64,000 nucleotides of DNA from contig OX344749.2 in NCBI GenBank assembly GCA_947034885.2, positions 25,807,501-25,871,500 of the forward strand, in the 5' to 3' direction. A program made the position numbers and the translations under genes. Below are positions 1 to 13,600 of the stretch, piece after piece (the first letter of the stretch is position 1; every line of letters begins with the position of its first letter). Source of the stretch: Thuidium tamariscinum. Taxonomy: Eukaryota > Streptophyta > Bryopsida > Hypnales > Thuidiaceae. The notes under the pieces were generated by a model. The model did no database searches, was not told where the DNA came from, and saw only the letters and a list, made by a program, of their open reading frames with translations.

Positions 1-1531
1 TGAGTCAAAGTTAGAAAGTCAAATATGGAAATGTGTAGAAAAACACTTTCTTTCCACTTTGAATACTTTAATCTTACAATCTACTTTGACAAATTTTCTA
101 AAAAAAATTTAAACACATTTTTCATAAAAGTCTTATGCAATCATGATTATATAGTTGGATATGCAATAAAAACATTTTAACTTTGTGCAATAGAAATGGT
201 AATTTTGAAGTGTTTTTGATGAAACATCATCTCCTAATTCTAAGCGTTAAATATGTTGATTGTCGGTGAAACATTGTGGATCAATGCTCTAAAGTAAGAG
301 ACTTGGTTTGTATTGTCATACAATCACCCTACTTGTCTCACTATTTATTAGTAGTGTACATTTCAACTTTTCAAATGCATTTTTGGGTTTATAATGCCTA
401 AAAAATGGCACAAATAGAGTGAGTCTTTTATTTCAATATCCAGAAGTCTTTGGCCTTGGTCCAACAATTTTTGTGTGTGAGCCTCAAAATGCAAGCCTAT
501 GAGCCTTGAGCCTTGGTGTAAGGTACCCTACAACCATTGAAGGTGTTAATGACATATACATTTGTAACTAATGTACACTATTATAACATAGAAAGTGCCT
601 TTAACATAGCTCTTAATTTCATAAACTCAAGATTCTAGGATCTAACAATAGTTAATTGCTTGGCCATTGCTTATCATCCATTGATCATTTTCAATAGTAT
701 CATGTAAACTTGAACAAAAAAAGGATTCCAATTTCAATTGAATATCGAAGCTTCAACAAGTCGTTCTCTCTATGTAATTGAAAGCAAACTTTCTTCAAAG
801 ATTGAAGTGAATTGAAAGTGGGTTTGACTTGAAATCGACCAAATTTTTTGTGCCCATTCTTTATATTCTTTGCAATTGAGAATTTTTCATTTTTTGGACA
901 ATTTCTATCCATTTAAGAAATTTGAAAATTTACATATATCTCAAAAAAATACAATTGAAAATTTGACATATACAACAAATAAGTAAGACAAAAAAATAGA
1001 AAAAGGAGAATTGCAATGGAAGGGTTCAAAATTCAAGATTTTAGAATAATATAGATTTTATATTTGTTTAGTATTATGGCAAGGAATATTTATCATTATG
1101 ATGGTGCTTATAGCCAAATTTTTTCTTAAGAAAATTGAATAAATTTTATATTTTATTGAATGAACTTTTTTAACTTTTGGTCACCAAGAGTTGCATCCAC
1201 AAAAAATATTTAGTTGGTTTTACTTCAAACCCTAAAACGAGATGAATGAAATCTAAAGAGATGATGGAACAATGTATGTATTTTAAGACATATAGGATTC
1301 TATATTTTTATATTACATATTCATCCATTTCTGGTCATGGTTATTTTTTTTCTTAGTATTATAAAGAGTGGCATTTGAGACTCATTATACTCTTCATTTC
1401 CAAATTTTTATACATAATGATATTGTTAGCCATAAAAACTATTGAAGTAGATGAAAAAAAAATTAAATGTAGTAATGTTGAATGGAAGAACAAAAACTTA
1501 TAAGCCATTGTCTAGAGATTAGGAATTGTCA
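1..1531. other. AT-rich intergenic DNA
   Basis: No supported gene. All open frames are short, AT-rich and without recognisable motifs. I see no RNA gene or clear repeat structure here. Confidence 0.6.
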
Positions 1532-1743
1532 CACTACAAGAGAAAGGGGTGTTTTAAGTATTGTCCTAGAGATAACATTTTAAGTAATGACCTTTATAAG
1601 AGACTTTAAGTAAGAAATAAATGTCTTTTTAGTAAAATTTTACTAAAAAGACACTTATTTCTTACTTAAAGTCTCTTATAAAGGTCATTACTTAAAATGT
1701 TATCTCTAGGACAATACTTAAAACACCCCTTTCTCTTGTAGTG
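1532..1743. mobile_element. CACTA-type foldback MITE, 212 bp
   Basis: The element is an almost perfect palindrome centred between 1637 and 1638, with two 106-bp arms and about one mismatch. It begins CACTACAAGAGAAAGG and ends with the complement. It is flanked on both sides by the trinucleotide TCA (1529-1531 and 1744-1746). CACTA termini plus a 3-bp target duplication are the signature of the CACTA (En/Spm) superfamily. There is no coding capacity, so it is non-autonomous. The near identity of the arms suggests a recent insertion or a hairpin-derived origin. Confidence 0.9.
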
Positions 1744-1746
1744 TCA

Positions 1747-2144
1747 TGGCTTTGAAATAGGATAGAAAGTTTGATTGGAAACATTTCTTACAACTATCTT
1801 TAAACAAAATTGATATTTTGAATTCAATATTATAGAACATGGTAAAAATGAGCATCTATCAAGATCATCTTTAGCAATTTCTTTTTAGTTATAAAAATGT
1901 ACATCCTCAATTGCAACCAAATAATAGTAATAGTCACTCAAAGATTAAGATTGTAAATAGAGAGTTTGTTGGAGGGATTTGTTGACAATACACAGTGATG
2001 TGTTAGTATGATTTAGGCTTCTAGGCATAGCCTAACTACAACTAGCCTCACCAAAATCAACAAATTTGGTAAGTAGAATCTACCTTTCTACTAATGCATG
2101 ATGCATAAATTTGGTTTTCACTACAATGTTATACATTGCAATGA
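1747..2144. other. AT-rich intergenic DNA
   Basis: Nothing recognisable; a spacer between two MITEs. Confidence 0.5.
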
Positions 2145-2237
2145 CTCCCTCTGTCCTACTAAAAGCTTTCTAATTAGGCTGACTAAAAGTCTTTGTAGGA
2201 AGAATTTGGAAAGCTTTTAGACTTAGGACAGAGGGAG
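2145..2237. mobile_element. Stowaway-like (Tc1/mariner) MITE, about 93 bp
   Basis: The inverted termini CTCCCTCTGTCCTA and TAGGACAGAGGGAG (allowing one or two inserted bases) enclose a short spacer, and the AAAGCTTT region also pairs. CTCCCTCYGTCC is the typical Stowaway terminus. TA follows the right end, but the left flank reads GA, so the TA duplication is imperfect. Confidence 0.8.
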
Positions 2238-3700
2238 TAGGACCTAAAGAGAAGTTTCCAAATTTTTCTAATTTGCATTGTAATTGTAATTTCTCTTCAC
2301 ATTTCCAAAATAAATTCCCAAAAATTTCAAGTTTTTATCAAAATAAATTTTATAAATTTTTTGAATTCTTCTTAATGGGCTTATCGAATACATGTGGCTG
2401 AATAAATTTAAAGGGAATATCAATAAGAACATCAAATGTAGTAGAAAAATATTCAAATTTGACTACAAGATCATGCTAAGGCCACTCATTGATCATATTA
2501 TTTGGATAAGAAGAGAATGAAGTTCTAAGTAAAATATATTCTTATAGACTAATGCCATAACAAGAAATTGTATTCAACCAACATAGTATTCAATTGAATA
2601 TAACTACTCTATAATGAGTCAAAAATTCAAAAATCACAATTTCAAAAGTGGTTTTATAGAATGTAAATCCTAATTGCCATTTTGAAGTGAAATAGAAAGT
2701 TTGATTGCAAAAATATTGAACAAAGTTATAATTCTTAAACAAAACAATTTAAAAAAATGCAAATTATTTCTTTACACACTCTTTGTTTGGAAGATTTGTT
2801 TGTGCCAAATTGACCTTGCCAACAAGGTTATTAACAATTACATAATTATTTCATAAAACAATTATCAACACTATGAGAAATTCTATTGGGATTTGCTTTG
2901 GAGTATGGTTGTACTCAAATTCCATTACAATTAGCTTTTTTTAGTGCAAATCTTCTTGACCTTGGCCTAAAGTCACCAACCTAGTAAGCTCAATGCCCAT
3001 TATTGTGATAGTTACCAGTTAGATTTAATATAAAGTTGTATTTTGAAATGCGTGTTTTTAGCATATAATTTGTTGTAGTATTACCAAAACAATGATCTAA
3101 ATTACTTGAAGGATAGGTGTATTAATTATTCTACAATTTCCTTGAAAGCTATTTTAGTCCACTTCAATTTAAAATTAGCTTTGCTTTCAATTGTTAAACT
3201 TATAGCAACCCCACAAATTTCAATCCAATGTTAAAAATAGTTTTTTAGAAGTTGAATATTTGCATCCCCATTAATTTGGACACCCAACAATTATGATTCT
3301 CTATTTGTATCCATAGCTCACTTCTATTTAGAGCATCCACATCCTTACTTGCCAAATTCAAATTTTCCATCTAATTTCAAAGACCCCCAATTTCTTTGTC
3401 CCTTACCCTTACTCACCAAACACAATTCATAAATAGTGAAGCAACTAGTTATGAAACATAATAAATGATAAAACAATTAAACTTATCATGAACAGTGATT
3501 TCAACCTGAAGTCATTCCCTAACACATTAAGATTGAGTGTCAAGAAAATATTGTGAGAGGTAGGCCGTAATACTTTTCATACACATTTAAAGAGTGTCAT
3601 ATTCCTTAGGCTATGCTCTTAGCATTCAAATTTTTTTTTTGTTGTCTTTTGTGCAAAGAATGGCCCATTAATTCTAAAAGTGCATAGTCGCTCAACTTCC
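2238..3700. other. AT-rich intergenic DNA
   Basis: No gene, RNA or ordered repeat that I can support. Confidence 0.5.
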
Positions 3701-3719
3701 TTTTCTTTGTTTCTTTTTT

Positions 3720-4629
3720 TGTTCCTTGACACAAATTCCAAGGGGTTGCTGCACCCTCTGACCCCAGTCGAATGTGGCTCGCAGGAATGCGAGTACTAAG
3801 TACAAATCTCGTGAACTGTAGCAGGCGAGAAAGGCGGAAGCGGATCAGGACGTGGGAGCCGGGAAGCAAGTCAAGAAACGCCGGGCTTGGCCGCCTTGAC
3901 AGAAAACCCGCTGTCAAAGTCGCCGCAAGCCCGCAACTGCAGTGACAAACTCGCGCAACGTCCGCGCGGGCTCCAGCAAAAGCTCGTAGCGTCTGTTGCG
4001 CTGGCTGGTGATCAGGAATTCCAGCCTCCCACATCAAATCTTAAACAAACCAAGCAACTAAACAACTACCTTTCCTTCTGTAATTCTTCTGACATAGAAC
4101 GGTACGATAGTCGCAAGTAAGTTATAATAGTGCGTTTCTCGGGAAGCCCATCTGCTCCGGGGGATGGAAGGTTCCGTGCGGCCTTGTGAATGGTTTGTCG
4201 GCATCCATGCACGCCCACCGCTCACGTTAGGGTCAGACTAGTATGCGCCCAGGCTCAGCTTCTGCGCTGGCGCTCGAGGTGTACGTCTAGTTTCAACCCC
4301 GGGCCGTCGGCGAGTATGCATCCCCGGGGTCGATTTGAACCTAGTCATGGCGGCTCTAGCATGTTTCGAGCTGTGGAGGCTTTGAGAACCTGATGGACTG
4401 GGAGGCAGGTCTCCCTCGGTCAAGCCTAGTTTAGGAAAGGAAGTGGGATGATAGAGGTGTGTTGAAGTTGTGAAGTTCGCGAGATTTGGATTCTTGAGGT
4501 GCAGTGATTCTAGATGTGGAGCAGTGAGCTGGAAGGGGGTTCAGGTGATGGTCTAGTCGTACTGGGAGATGCGCCGGCCCCGCGCCGCCGGTTGTGAGGA
4601 AGGTGAAGATTCGGCCGGCGGCAGGCGCG
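3720..4629 (+). promoter_or_regulatory. GC-rich upstream and 5'-leader region of the histidine kinase gene
   Basis: Base composition rises sharply from about 3720 and stays GC-rich into the first coding exon at 4630. That is how promoters and leaders look in this otherwise AT-rich window. An in-frame TGA at 4546 and no in-frame ATG before 4630 bound the coding region. An out-of-frame ATG at 4569 opens a frame that overlaps the main start; if the leader includes it, it would be an overlapping upstream ORF. I see no convincing TATA box, so the transcription start is not placed. The minus-strand frame over 3606-4037 is judged a shadow. Confidence 0.5.
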
Positions 4630-7600
4630 ATGGAGACCGTGCGGGACGGGGAGGAGAGGACGACGTCCACGCCCGTCCCGCGGCCGTCGAGCACGCGGAT
4701 CCCGGGGCGTGGTGGGTGCGGCTTGCTCAGTCCTCTCATGCGATCCTGGTGGATACGCCTGCTGTGCGTCCTGTGTGCGACCAGTCTGGTGGTGGTAGTC
4801 GGCGTCGTGGTGTACCGGAATTCGTTGTTGAACAAGCGGCAGGAGCTGAAGCTCAAGTGCGAGAATCGGGTGGAAGTGAGTGCCTGGTTCCACTTGTTAG
4901 GACGATGTTGTAGTTACGCTGTTGCTGCAACTTACTTTTGCTTTTTGTGGTTCGTCTCCCAGAAATCTGTTGTGTTGGGTGCTGCAAGTGGGCTGTGGGA
5001 TTGACGAGGGCATACGACACGAGTTAGGGATAGTCGTCTAGACGAAACTTGAAGAAGATAGAATCTAATGATTCGCTTGCGGATTTAGCGATTGTTCGGC
5101 GGACTGTTTTTTCCCAGATTCTTGAGATGTGAACTGCGGTTTTACTTTCCATGATTACTTTCTTAGACTTTGAAATGCTGTGTTCTTGGGACGAAACCTC
5201 TCAGATCCGCATTTTAGAAAACCTGTTCAATCATTGCTGAAACTCGTCACGTTCTGAAACGCTGTTCTTCGTGACAAACTTGCGTTCAAAAGCTGGTGGC
5301 ATCTTGGTGAGACCAGCATCTGAGCTTGTTGAATGCAGTAGGGGTGTCTCCGATTTAATACTTAACTGTTTTAAATTTGTCATAATGGTTCATGTGCAAT
5401 TCTGTGCCTCAAATTCTTGTCAGAATTACTAGAAAGCCCTGACGTAGAATTTTCCTTTGCCCTCATATTGCTGAAGGCCGGTCTTGCATTCTGACACACC
5501 TAGGGTTTAAGTTCTGCATTGACGAGGCTTTTCCTTAACCTATAAGCTTATGGTAGTTACGATTGCCAGCAGAAGTTGTACATGAACTAGATAGATGACA
5601 ATATTAGAGTCTCAACTTGATTTGTCATTAGTCTGAATTCAGGAAGCACGCAACGAGAGGGTTTCTTTGGGTGAAAAACTCTTGAAGCCCAAATTTTTCC
5701 TCCTAATAATGTCTTTAGTAGTTCGTGGCCAGATTTTTACGGACTTCTAGTGTCCGTGGCCAGCTTGAATTCGTTTACGAAGATAAGGATACAGGAATGC
5801 CCATGATGCAAATTTCTAGACTTCTTTCTAGGGTTTGTAGATTCATTTCAAACTTCTGTATTCCTAGAAATCGTATCCGTGGTTGCCTAAATAATCCTCG
5901 GGCGGAAACAACTTAGTGATGTAAGCCAGGAAATTTTTTGGGTGTACAACGGCCGGCGGATTCTCGAGAACACGTGTTTTAGGCTACCTCCGCAGCTAGT
6001 GGAGGATTTGGAATGCATAGGATTTGGATTTTTCTACGTTTGCTTATGCACAGGCAGTGTTGGAACGGTAGAGGATACTTCTTGCATCACTTTACACTTT
6101 ATTCGGGAGTGTGATTTTCGGGAGATCAGTATCGGAGAGCCTGTGGAGATTTTACTTTGGATACAAGAGTTGAATTCAAATTCTTTTCACAATTTTTGTT
6201 TGTAATTCCTTCAAAGTGGAAGACTGTAAACCACCGCAAAGTGGCTATGGACGAACCCCATTTCCGTGCAAAGATCAGTGGCCATAGACGTTTTGCCAAT
6301 CTATGCAACATGCAAATTGAACGCTAACGAAGTGTATGTATAGAGTTCTGAAAGTCGGTTACGGGAGCCGGGGTCAGTATGCGAGACAGGATCACTCAGG
6401 TGCCTTTCAGTTTGGGTAACCTGAGTGTGAAACAAGATTCATCTGTTTTAACCGAAATTTTGTGAAATTGCTGGAAATTCACTACTTTGGCAGTCTTCCG
6501 CAATTTCAGGGCTCGCCTGAAACCTTAATCCACACTTGAGCTTTCTGTAGACGAAAGTCGCAATCTTTAGGCGCCAATTGAGCAAGTGATTCTTTGCGTT
6601 GCAGGTCTTCAAGTCCGAAGTAGATAACAACGTCGGCGCGTCCTTCGTAATTATGGGCCTGGTGGTGACCTTGCCGGACGTCGATCAATCCACATGGATG
6701 GCCTTCACAGAACAAACCCTGTTTCTGCGTCCTCACGTGCGCAGCCTGGTGTACTGTTTGCGCGTCTTGCCTGACCAGCGAGCCGCAGTGGAGACGCGAT
6801 ACAACGCCTCGATCATCCGGCGGAATGCCACGGGCGTTTACGTTGTGGGCGCGGACGAAGAGTACACCCCAACGGTCCTCCAGTCGGCCGGCATCGATTC
6901 GTTTATGGTGGACCTGTATGCTTATCCCATTTTCAGGAGTTCGCTCATTCAGGCCCGGGATACAGGAAACTTCTCCCTAAGCGCCCCGTACAAGCAGCAG
7001 AACAAGTGGCGCATGGGCTCGTTTTTGCCGTTCTTTGGAGAGAACGACCCTGCCACGCTTGAAACTGTGGATGCACGAAGAGCCAACTGCCTGGGTTACG
7101 TGGTCACCGTTCTCAATGTGGAGGAGGTTTTTGGAGCCGTCGTTTCAAGGTTGGTAGAATACTCGTTAGCTTTCGCTGGGCGTATACTAGTTTGCATTTG
7201 GGACGGGAGCTTCTCACTGTGTCTCTTCTCACTGTCAAGGGCTTAGTTTCAAATTGGTGTGAATTTGTGATTGCTTGCTTGCCTTGTAGAGCTTAGATTA
7301 GGGGTACGTTCATACTCTCAATGCAGTCAAGCTTGGCCGCTGTGAGAAGTTGTGGTTGGCAAAGAATCGTCCAGGAATTGTGAAGATTGACAATGCTGGA
7401 TGGGCCTTATGCACATAATATGACCGTTAAAGGTTTTTTGTTTTTTCAGATCGCAAGGCAATCAAATGGGTTAAACTAAGATAATGTGAGGTAATGGCAA
7501 AGCAATCTAAGTCATGAAGAACAACAGCTGGTTAATAATCTTCTTGCCACTGACGAGGCTTGGTAGGGACTCACCTAGCTTGCTTTGCCATCACCTACTT

Positions 7601-10600
7601 CAGAAATTGATCGGGTTCCTACAACTGTCATGTCTATGTTAATTTGAATGGTATGTTTTACAGCGCCCCAAATGTGATCTAGTGCCCAGAGCTTTATGAA
7701 CTAGGAACTTAGGTTTAGATGTGAGCTTTCAGTTGAGCAATTGATACTCCACTAATTTCAGTGACATCTACCATTCAAACGAATATTTTAGGGTTTCCCT
7801 GATCTAATATGGTTCAATGTTTCATCTCTGAAGTGTTTAACGCTCGAGGTTAGGGAGAGTGTAAGGAATCCGGTCAGTTTGGTGACTCTTTTTCGTGTCA
7901 GTGTTTTGTCACGCAGTCGAACTTTGGGCATTGTGAAATTGAGTGCAAAATCTTCGCTCTCAAATGTAGTCAGCATTCATTTGTAATTTATTGGAAGCGA
8001 TGGCATTGCCAGAAATTCCAAAGCTAGAATTAATTTTTGTTAGTTCTAAACCATTATTAGATGATCTCGAACTTGCTATGCTTTCAGCGTTCTCACGATG
8101 TTGTAATGAACAGGTTTACGGATTCAGACATCAACATTGGCGCGATCGCCAAAGTGGATCCAAGTCTGGAGCTGAACTCTTATTACAATTGTTCCCCTAC
8201 CGCCAATCCTTGTGACGCCAGTTTTTATGGAAACTCGACGAAGCGCAAGCTTGAGGAAGTGAGAGTTCCCTTTATGTACGGAAACCAGAACATCGAGTTT
8301 CGGTGCTGGTACAATTACAACGTCCGGCTGAAAGTCCTGCGAGGCATGATCGCGTGGCCCTTGCTGATGTTGGCAGTGGTGGTGTTTTGCGTCATAGCGG
8401 TCTATTTAGTGTTGAAGAGGATGTCTACAGCCGAACGAGACAAGGACGAAAGGGAGAAGATTAATGCGAAGCTTGAAGAGGCCAAAACGAAAGCGGAAGC
8501 TGCGGACACGGCCAAGTCAAGTTTTCTTGCCACGGTTTCACATGAAATCAGGCACGTGAACCCCTCACTCTCTCCTCGTTTCAACATTGCAAACGGGGAG
8601 CACTGGAACTTTTCAACCTAGACCTTCCTTGTGGGTGAATTGATCTGATCATTTCACAGAGACTCTAATATGTAATTCCCGTGTGGCTTTGATTGGAAAT
8701 TTCATTGGAGGTGATCCGTTTATCAACATGTGTGCCGGGACGTCAGTTTAGTTAAATAGGAGGAATACCAAAATTTGGACTCTTTGTTACATATCTGAAA
8801 GTGCATTGAATTTTCATGCGAAATTGTGTTTTATTACGAGCTTGGAGACTCTTAAAATTTCAGATTCGAGATGCCTAACTTTGTGTTTTCGTTCCCGCAG
8901 GACTCCAATGAACGGCGTAATAGGTACGGTTGATGGTTGCTTCTCCTCGAGTTTAAAATCTATATGTTGCAGAAAACGGAATGTGCTTGTTGACATTCGT
9001 TTTTGTTTGGGGAGTTTAATACGATTGAGGATTATGCAGGAAAGCAATACCTGAAACTTACTGTTTCTTTTTTGTACAGGAATGACAAATCTATTAATGG
9101 GAACAGAATTGACTCCCCAGCAACTGGATTATGTCAAGATAGCGCAGGCGAGCGGCAACTCTCTAGTGTAAGTAATAATTTCTATATTTTTACGATACTA
9201 AAATTTGTGGAGGTGAAATGGAGACTTTTGAGAGCTTACTGTGCTTCATCCAAGGCGAGACTTTCCTTCCAAACTTAATTCATATCGTAGTATGGTGAAA
9301 GACCTACTCTTGTCATATGGGTTTGAGGCTGACCTTGAAGCACTGCATACATATTCGAGGATGAAATTAATTTCAGCGTTGCTCTTCTGCAGTGCCTTGA
9401 TAAGCGATGTCCTGGACCTTTCCAAGATTGAGGCAGGACGAATGGAGATCGAAACCGTGCCTTTTGATATGCGGGAGGAGGTGGACAATATTCTCTCCCT
9501 CTTCGAAGAGAAAGTCCATCTGAAGCAGCTTGAGATTTCAGCCTTGGTGCATGATTCTGTGCCCCAGTGGCTGTACGGTGACCCCGGCAGATTGCGTCAA
9601 GTTCTGATTAATCTCGTCGGAAACGCCATCAAGGTGAGGCCCTGATTTGGATCTTGTACAGAACCCTTTCTTCGTGTGTCCAGAACAAAGTGATCCTCAA
9701 CATTCTCTACTGAAATGCTCGAGTTATCTTGATTGAAAAATGCGGTTTGAACATAAATTTGATAGCTCATGGACAGTGGTGTTGTTTTCTGCTCTTTGGG
9801 TTTGAAAGGAATAATGCAAGTGTCAATATTCTTCAAGGATTTCGTTTGAGTGTGGATTCGAAGCTTATAGACCTGCTTGCGTCAGGATACACCAATATAT
9901 CGTTAGGAACCTGATCCCGAACACCTAAACAGTAACTCGTCTCTTCTAGTACACTCGGTTGATCTTGATTCAGCAAGTTGAGAGTAACTATTTCTTGGCT
10001 AAATGCTAATGGTCACTTATATTTGAATGGTCCAAATGGGGTTGTACACCGTCGCCCAGTTTAAAATTACACTCAAAGAAATTCATGAATAGGACTCAGA
10101 AATTCTGGATCTCAACAAATTTCAAGGCTCTTGTATGGGAAAAGTGGTAACTTTCACATCTCAAAGTAAGTCAATTCCGTTAGAATGGTGGAATTCCATG
10201 ATTCTATTATATCAGTTTAACAGGTCCTTGTCTTATTCTAAAACATGAATCCTACACTGCAACATTGTGTCCAGGATCTTTGAACTGTCAATCTATGTTC
10301 TTCCGATTCATGTTTTGGTATTCCGGCTATCTAATTATATAATTTCTGAACACAAAGTTTATGATATTGTAGTACGTCTTGATCTCCCAATTTAAGCCAC
10401 CGAGGCCACATGTTGGTTCCAATGCTTCGAGTGACGTCCCTTAATCTTCGAAGTCCTATCAGGCCTGAGTCCTCTACCAGGACGGGTGTCTCAACGGCGC
10501 GTGTGGGGATTTTTTGGTGTGCAGTTCACCAAGCAAGGCAGCATTTTTTTGTGCGTACGTCTGGTGGACCCGTTCTTTTCCGAAGCCATCCCCGCGCTTT

Positions 10601-13600
10601 CGAGTGAGCGGTTTCTGAACCTGATGGACCCCCTGCAGAAGCTGCGTACCATAGGGGAAGGGCTGGAAATGGAAAGTCTGGGGGACCACCCGCCCGACGG
10701 CAGTATGAAGGGAGCGGTGGCTGTGCGCAGCTCTTTGTTCAGGGACCGGTACCCACAGATGGCGCCCCCTTTGTTGAGCATGAAAGGCGGCCCGGCCAAC
10801 CCCAGCGCCAGCAGCGCCGCCTGCGTCGCCCACTGGCGACAGTGGCGCCCGGCTGGCGCCTTGGACTGCGACGACGTCACACTCGTCGTCTCCATTGAAG
10901 ACACCGGTAATCTCATCTCCCTGACTGTTTTTAACGTCAATTTCGTTGAAGTGGCACAATTCGGCGCCAAAAATTGTGACATATGTATGTACTTAAAAGG
11001 TCTAACATTATGGAACTTTATGGACCGGTATGAATTTATATTTATATTTCAGGACTGGTGTTTTGAAAGGTGACAATGGAATGAAATACAGTCAATTTTA
11101 ACGAAATTGACGTTTTCCATAAATTTCAGTTCGATGTTCCGGAGCTCGGACTAGTTTTTAGTCGATCACCTGAAATCTCGGAACTCTAATGCAGTTTTGC
11201 AGTAAGCCATGGAATCTTGACCTTCATTTGATCCCCTATAAAGAGATTTTGGTAGACCTCACCTTTTGCATTCCAAACTGCAAGGAGTGGTCAAGAAATT
11301 CTTGCACCTTGAATGACGCGAAAGTAGTTCTTTACCCCAATTGAGTTGGTAGGGTCAACCTAAACCTCAATTTAGAGAGCAAACTTCCCAATTAGTGATT
11401 AGCATATCTGTTGTCTTGTCTTTTATTGTCTTTCCTAAATTTAACAGGTTGAATCAAAATTCAAATGCATTCTAGAGTTTTCATTATGGGATTACTCTAA
11501 TTTCAATGCCAGTATAGATCTTAGATTTCAAGTGCTGTCTCAAACTGCTCCAGATGGGGATCTCAAACAGATCTGGCTCTCAGTTGAGACCCAATTCCGG
11601 AACTCTTGTATTTACGCCACATATAGATATGATATTTGAGATGAGTGTCATTCTGGTCTTGTTCCCAGTTATAGCCCAAGTTTTCTATTAGTGCATACCA
11701 TGTTCATGAATCATCTATTGAGTGAATTTCCTTGAATGCCAGTCAATGAACTGAAAGTAGGGCACAAATGGACCTTCAAACGTCTTTTGAGCGCACTAAC
11801 TTGGTATTGTTTCAATTCACTGTGCACAGGAATAGGAATTCCCAAGTTCATGCACACCCGTCTCTTTCAGCCTTTTGTGCAAGCGGATAGTAGCACCTCC
11901 AGGGAGTACGGAGGAACGGGCATTGGTTTATCCATTTGCCAGGTTTGGCTCTGAGCCCAATTAAGCTTTGTGTGTAATGCAATGAAGTTATCCTCAAAGG
12001 CTTTTAAATTGCGGGTGCTGACCTTGTTTGAGCAAAATCGTGAGGGTGAATCATCTAATGAGTGATGTCGTAAATACCTCTTTCTGGTTCGATCTATCAC
12101 TCGACTTTAAGATAACTCTTATCCTTATAAAAATTTCAAAGGAACTACCAGTGTTTGAGTTTTGGTAGTTTAAACGCCCCAAGACCCGCAACTCAGCCCA
12201 AATGGTGGCTTCCGTAACTAAAGCAGTTAAAATGAAAGACCTAAGAAGGTAATAAAATGCACACTTTAATGGAAAGAAGAAAACACGTCTACATCCGGCC
12301 TTGAACAATGGAAAAACAATTTGAGCCTGACTTATACAATTGTAATGCTAATTGCTTTCGAAGTAAACTTTCTAATGAGATTGGCACGGCGAAGAGAGTC
12401 TCAGTTTACTTCAAATTACTCTACCATTGCCTTTCGTTTGATGTTTTCTCGGTCGATGGACGAAAACTGTTGATCGATATGACAGGAACATTACGGTGAA
12501 CTCATTAATCTGTCGACTCGGTGTTTGCAGAAATTGGTAAGGTTATCAGGAGGAGACATAGTTGTTGAGAGCGAACCAGAGGAAGGCAGTGTTTTCAAGT
12601 TTTCACTGGTGTTGCCAACATCAGGGCAACGAGGCAACTTGCAGAAGCTGAGTCAGGTCATGATGCGCACGCCGTCGGGGTATGTCGACGAGCGGATTCG
12701 GGGAATTAGGGTTCTGCTTGTCGACGCTAATCCTGTGCGACAGGTACTGAAATTATAAACCAAGATTTAGCCGGAATGTTTGTCAATTCAACCGTTATTT
12801 CGTTCTATTCTAGCAGCGCTATGAACTTTGTCCCTTGCCTGGGGTGACTGCTGGGTTTTTTCCGAATGCATTGTGTTGCTATGCATATCTTTGAGCATCG
12901 GATTTTCTAGTTCTATTTATTTCCTGTGCCAATGATGATCTCTCTTCGAACGAAAGTCTCGTTGTTTGCTGGTTTTTGACAAATATGTTTGAACATGGAG
13001 CAGGAAGTGGCTGCGACGTATTTGCGAAGAGTGGGAGCACTGACCGAGTACGCCGAGGGGATTGATATTGCTTTAGGATTGCTAATGAGGTAAGGATTCC
13101 TGCTGCCAACCGTTGGAATGACATAAGGGTTACATGGATCAATGCAACCAGCTTGAGGTGACCAGAAATCCTTCACTTTGATTGGTTTTTTCTGCTGCCA
13201 TATCTCTCCTGTTCACCTTCTCCTCTCCCATCTGCTTAATATAATCTGCTCAATTTAATAGTGCTTACAATGGGCATTTGATAGTGAGCGTTGCTAATTT
13301 TCAGTTGCCAAATCTCTCCCTTTCCACCTTCACCTCCCTCATAACGGTATTCAACAATGGAGTCTGGGTGTCATTTGAATCCATGCAGCAAATGATAATT
13401 TAAGTCGATAACTTAACACAAATTATACTAGGATTTAACCCACCTCCGCTAATCTATTTTGATTTCTTCTCAATTTTGTGAACTTGTCAGAGTTGAGCTG
13501 ATTTCCTCTTCATTTTTGTTAGTTGAATTTTTAGTACTTTACAATGACATAATATTTTGCCTCTGGGACTGTGTTGTGGGGAAATTCCAGCCCTGCCAGT

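Noticed and set aside
3606-4037. 143-codon minus-strand frame next to the kinase gene
   Set aside because: Composition follows the GC-rich leader on the other strand, ends in a low-complexity Lys-rich tail and shows no domain.
4594-4629. Start at GTG 4594 for the kinase
   Set aside because: Not an ATG; the first in-frame ATG is at 4630 and leaves a normal membrane-anchor start.
7150-8087. Splice donor at 7150 (AAG|GTTGGT) for exon 2
   Set aside because: It leaves phase 2, and the next exon then runs into a stop. The donor at 7154 (TTG|GTAGAA) joins in phase.
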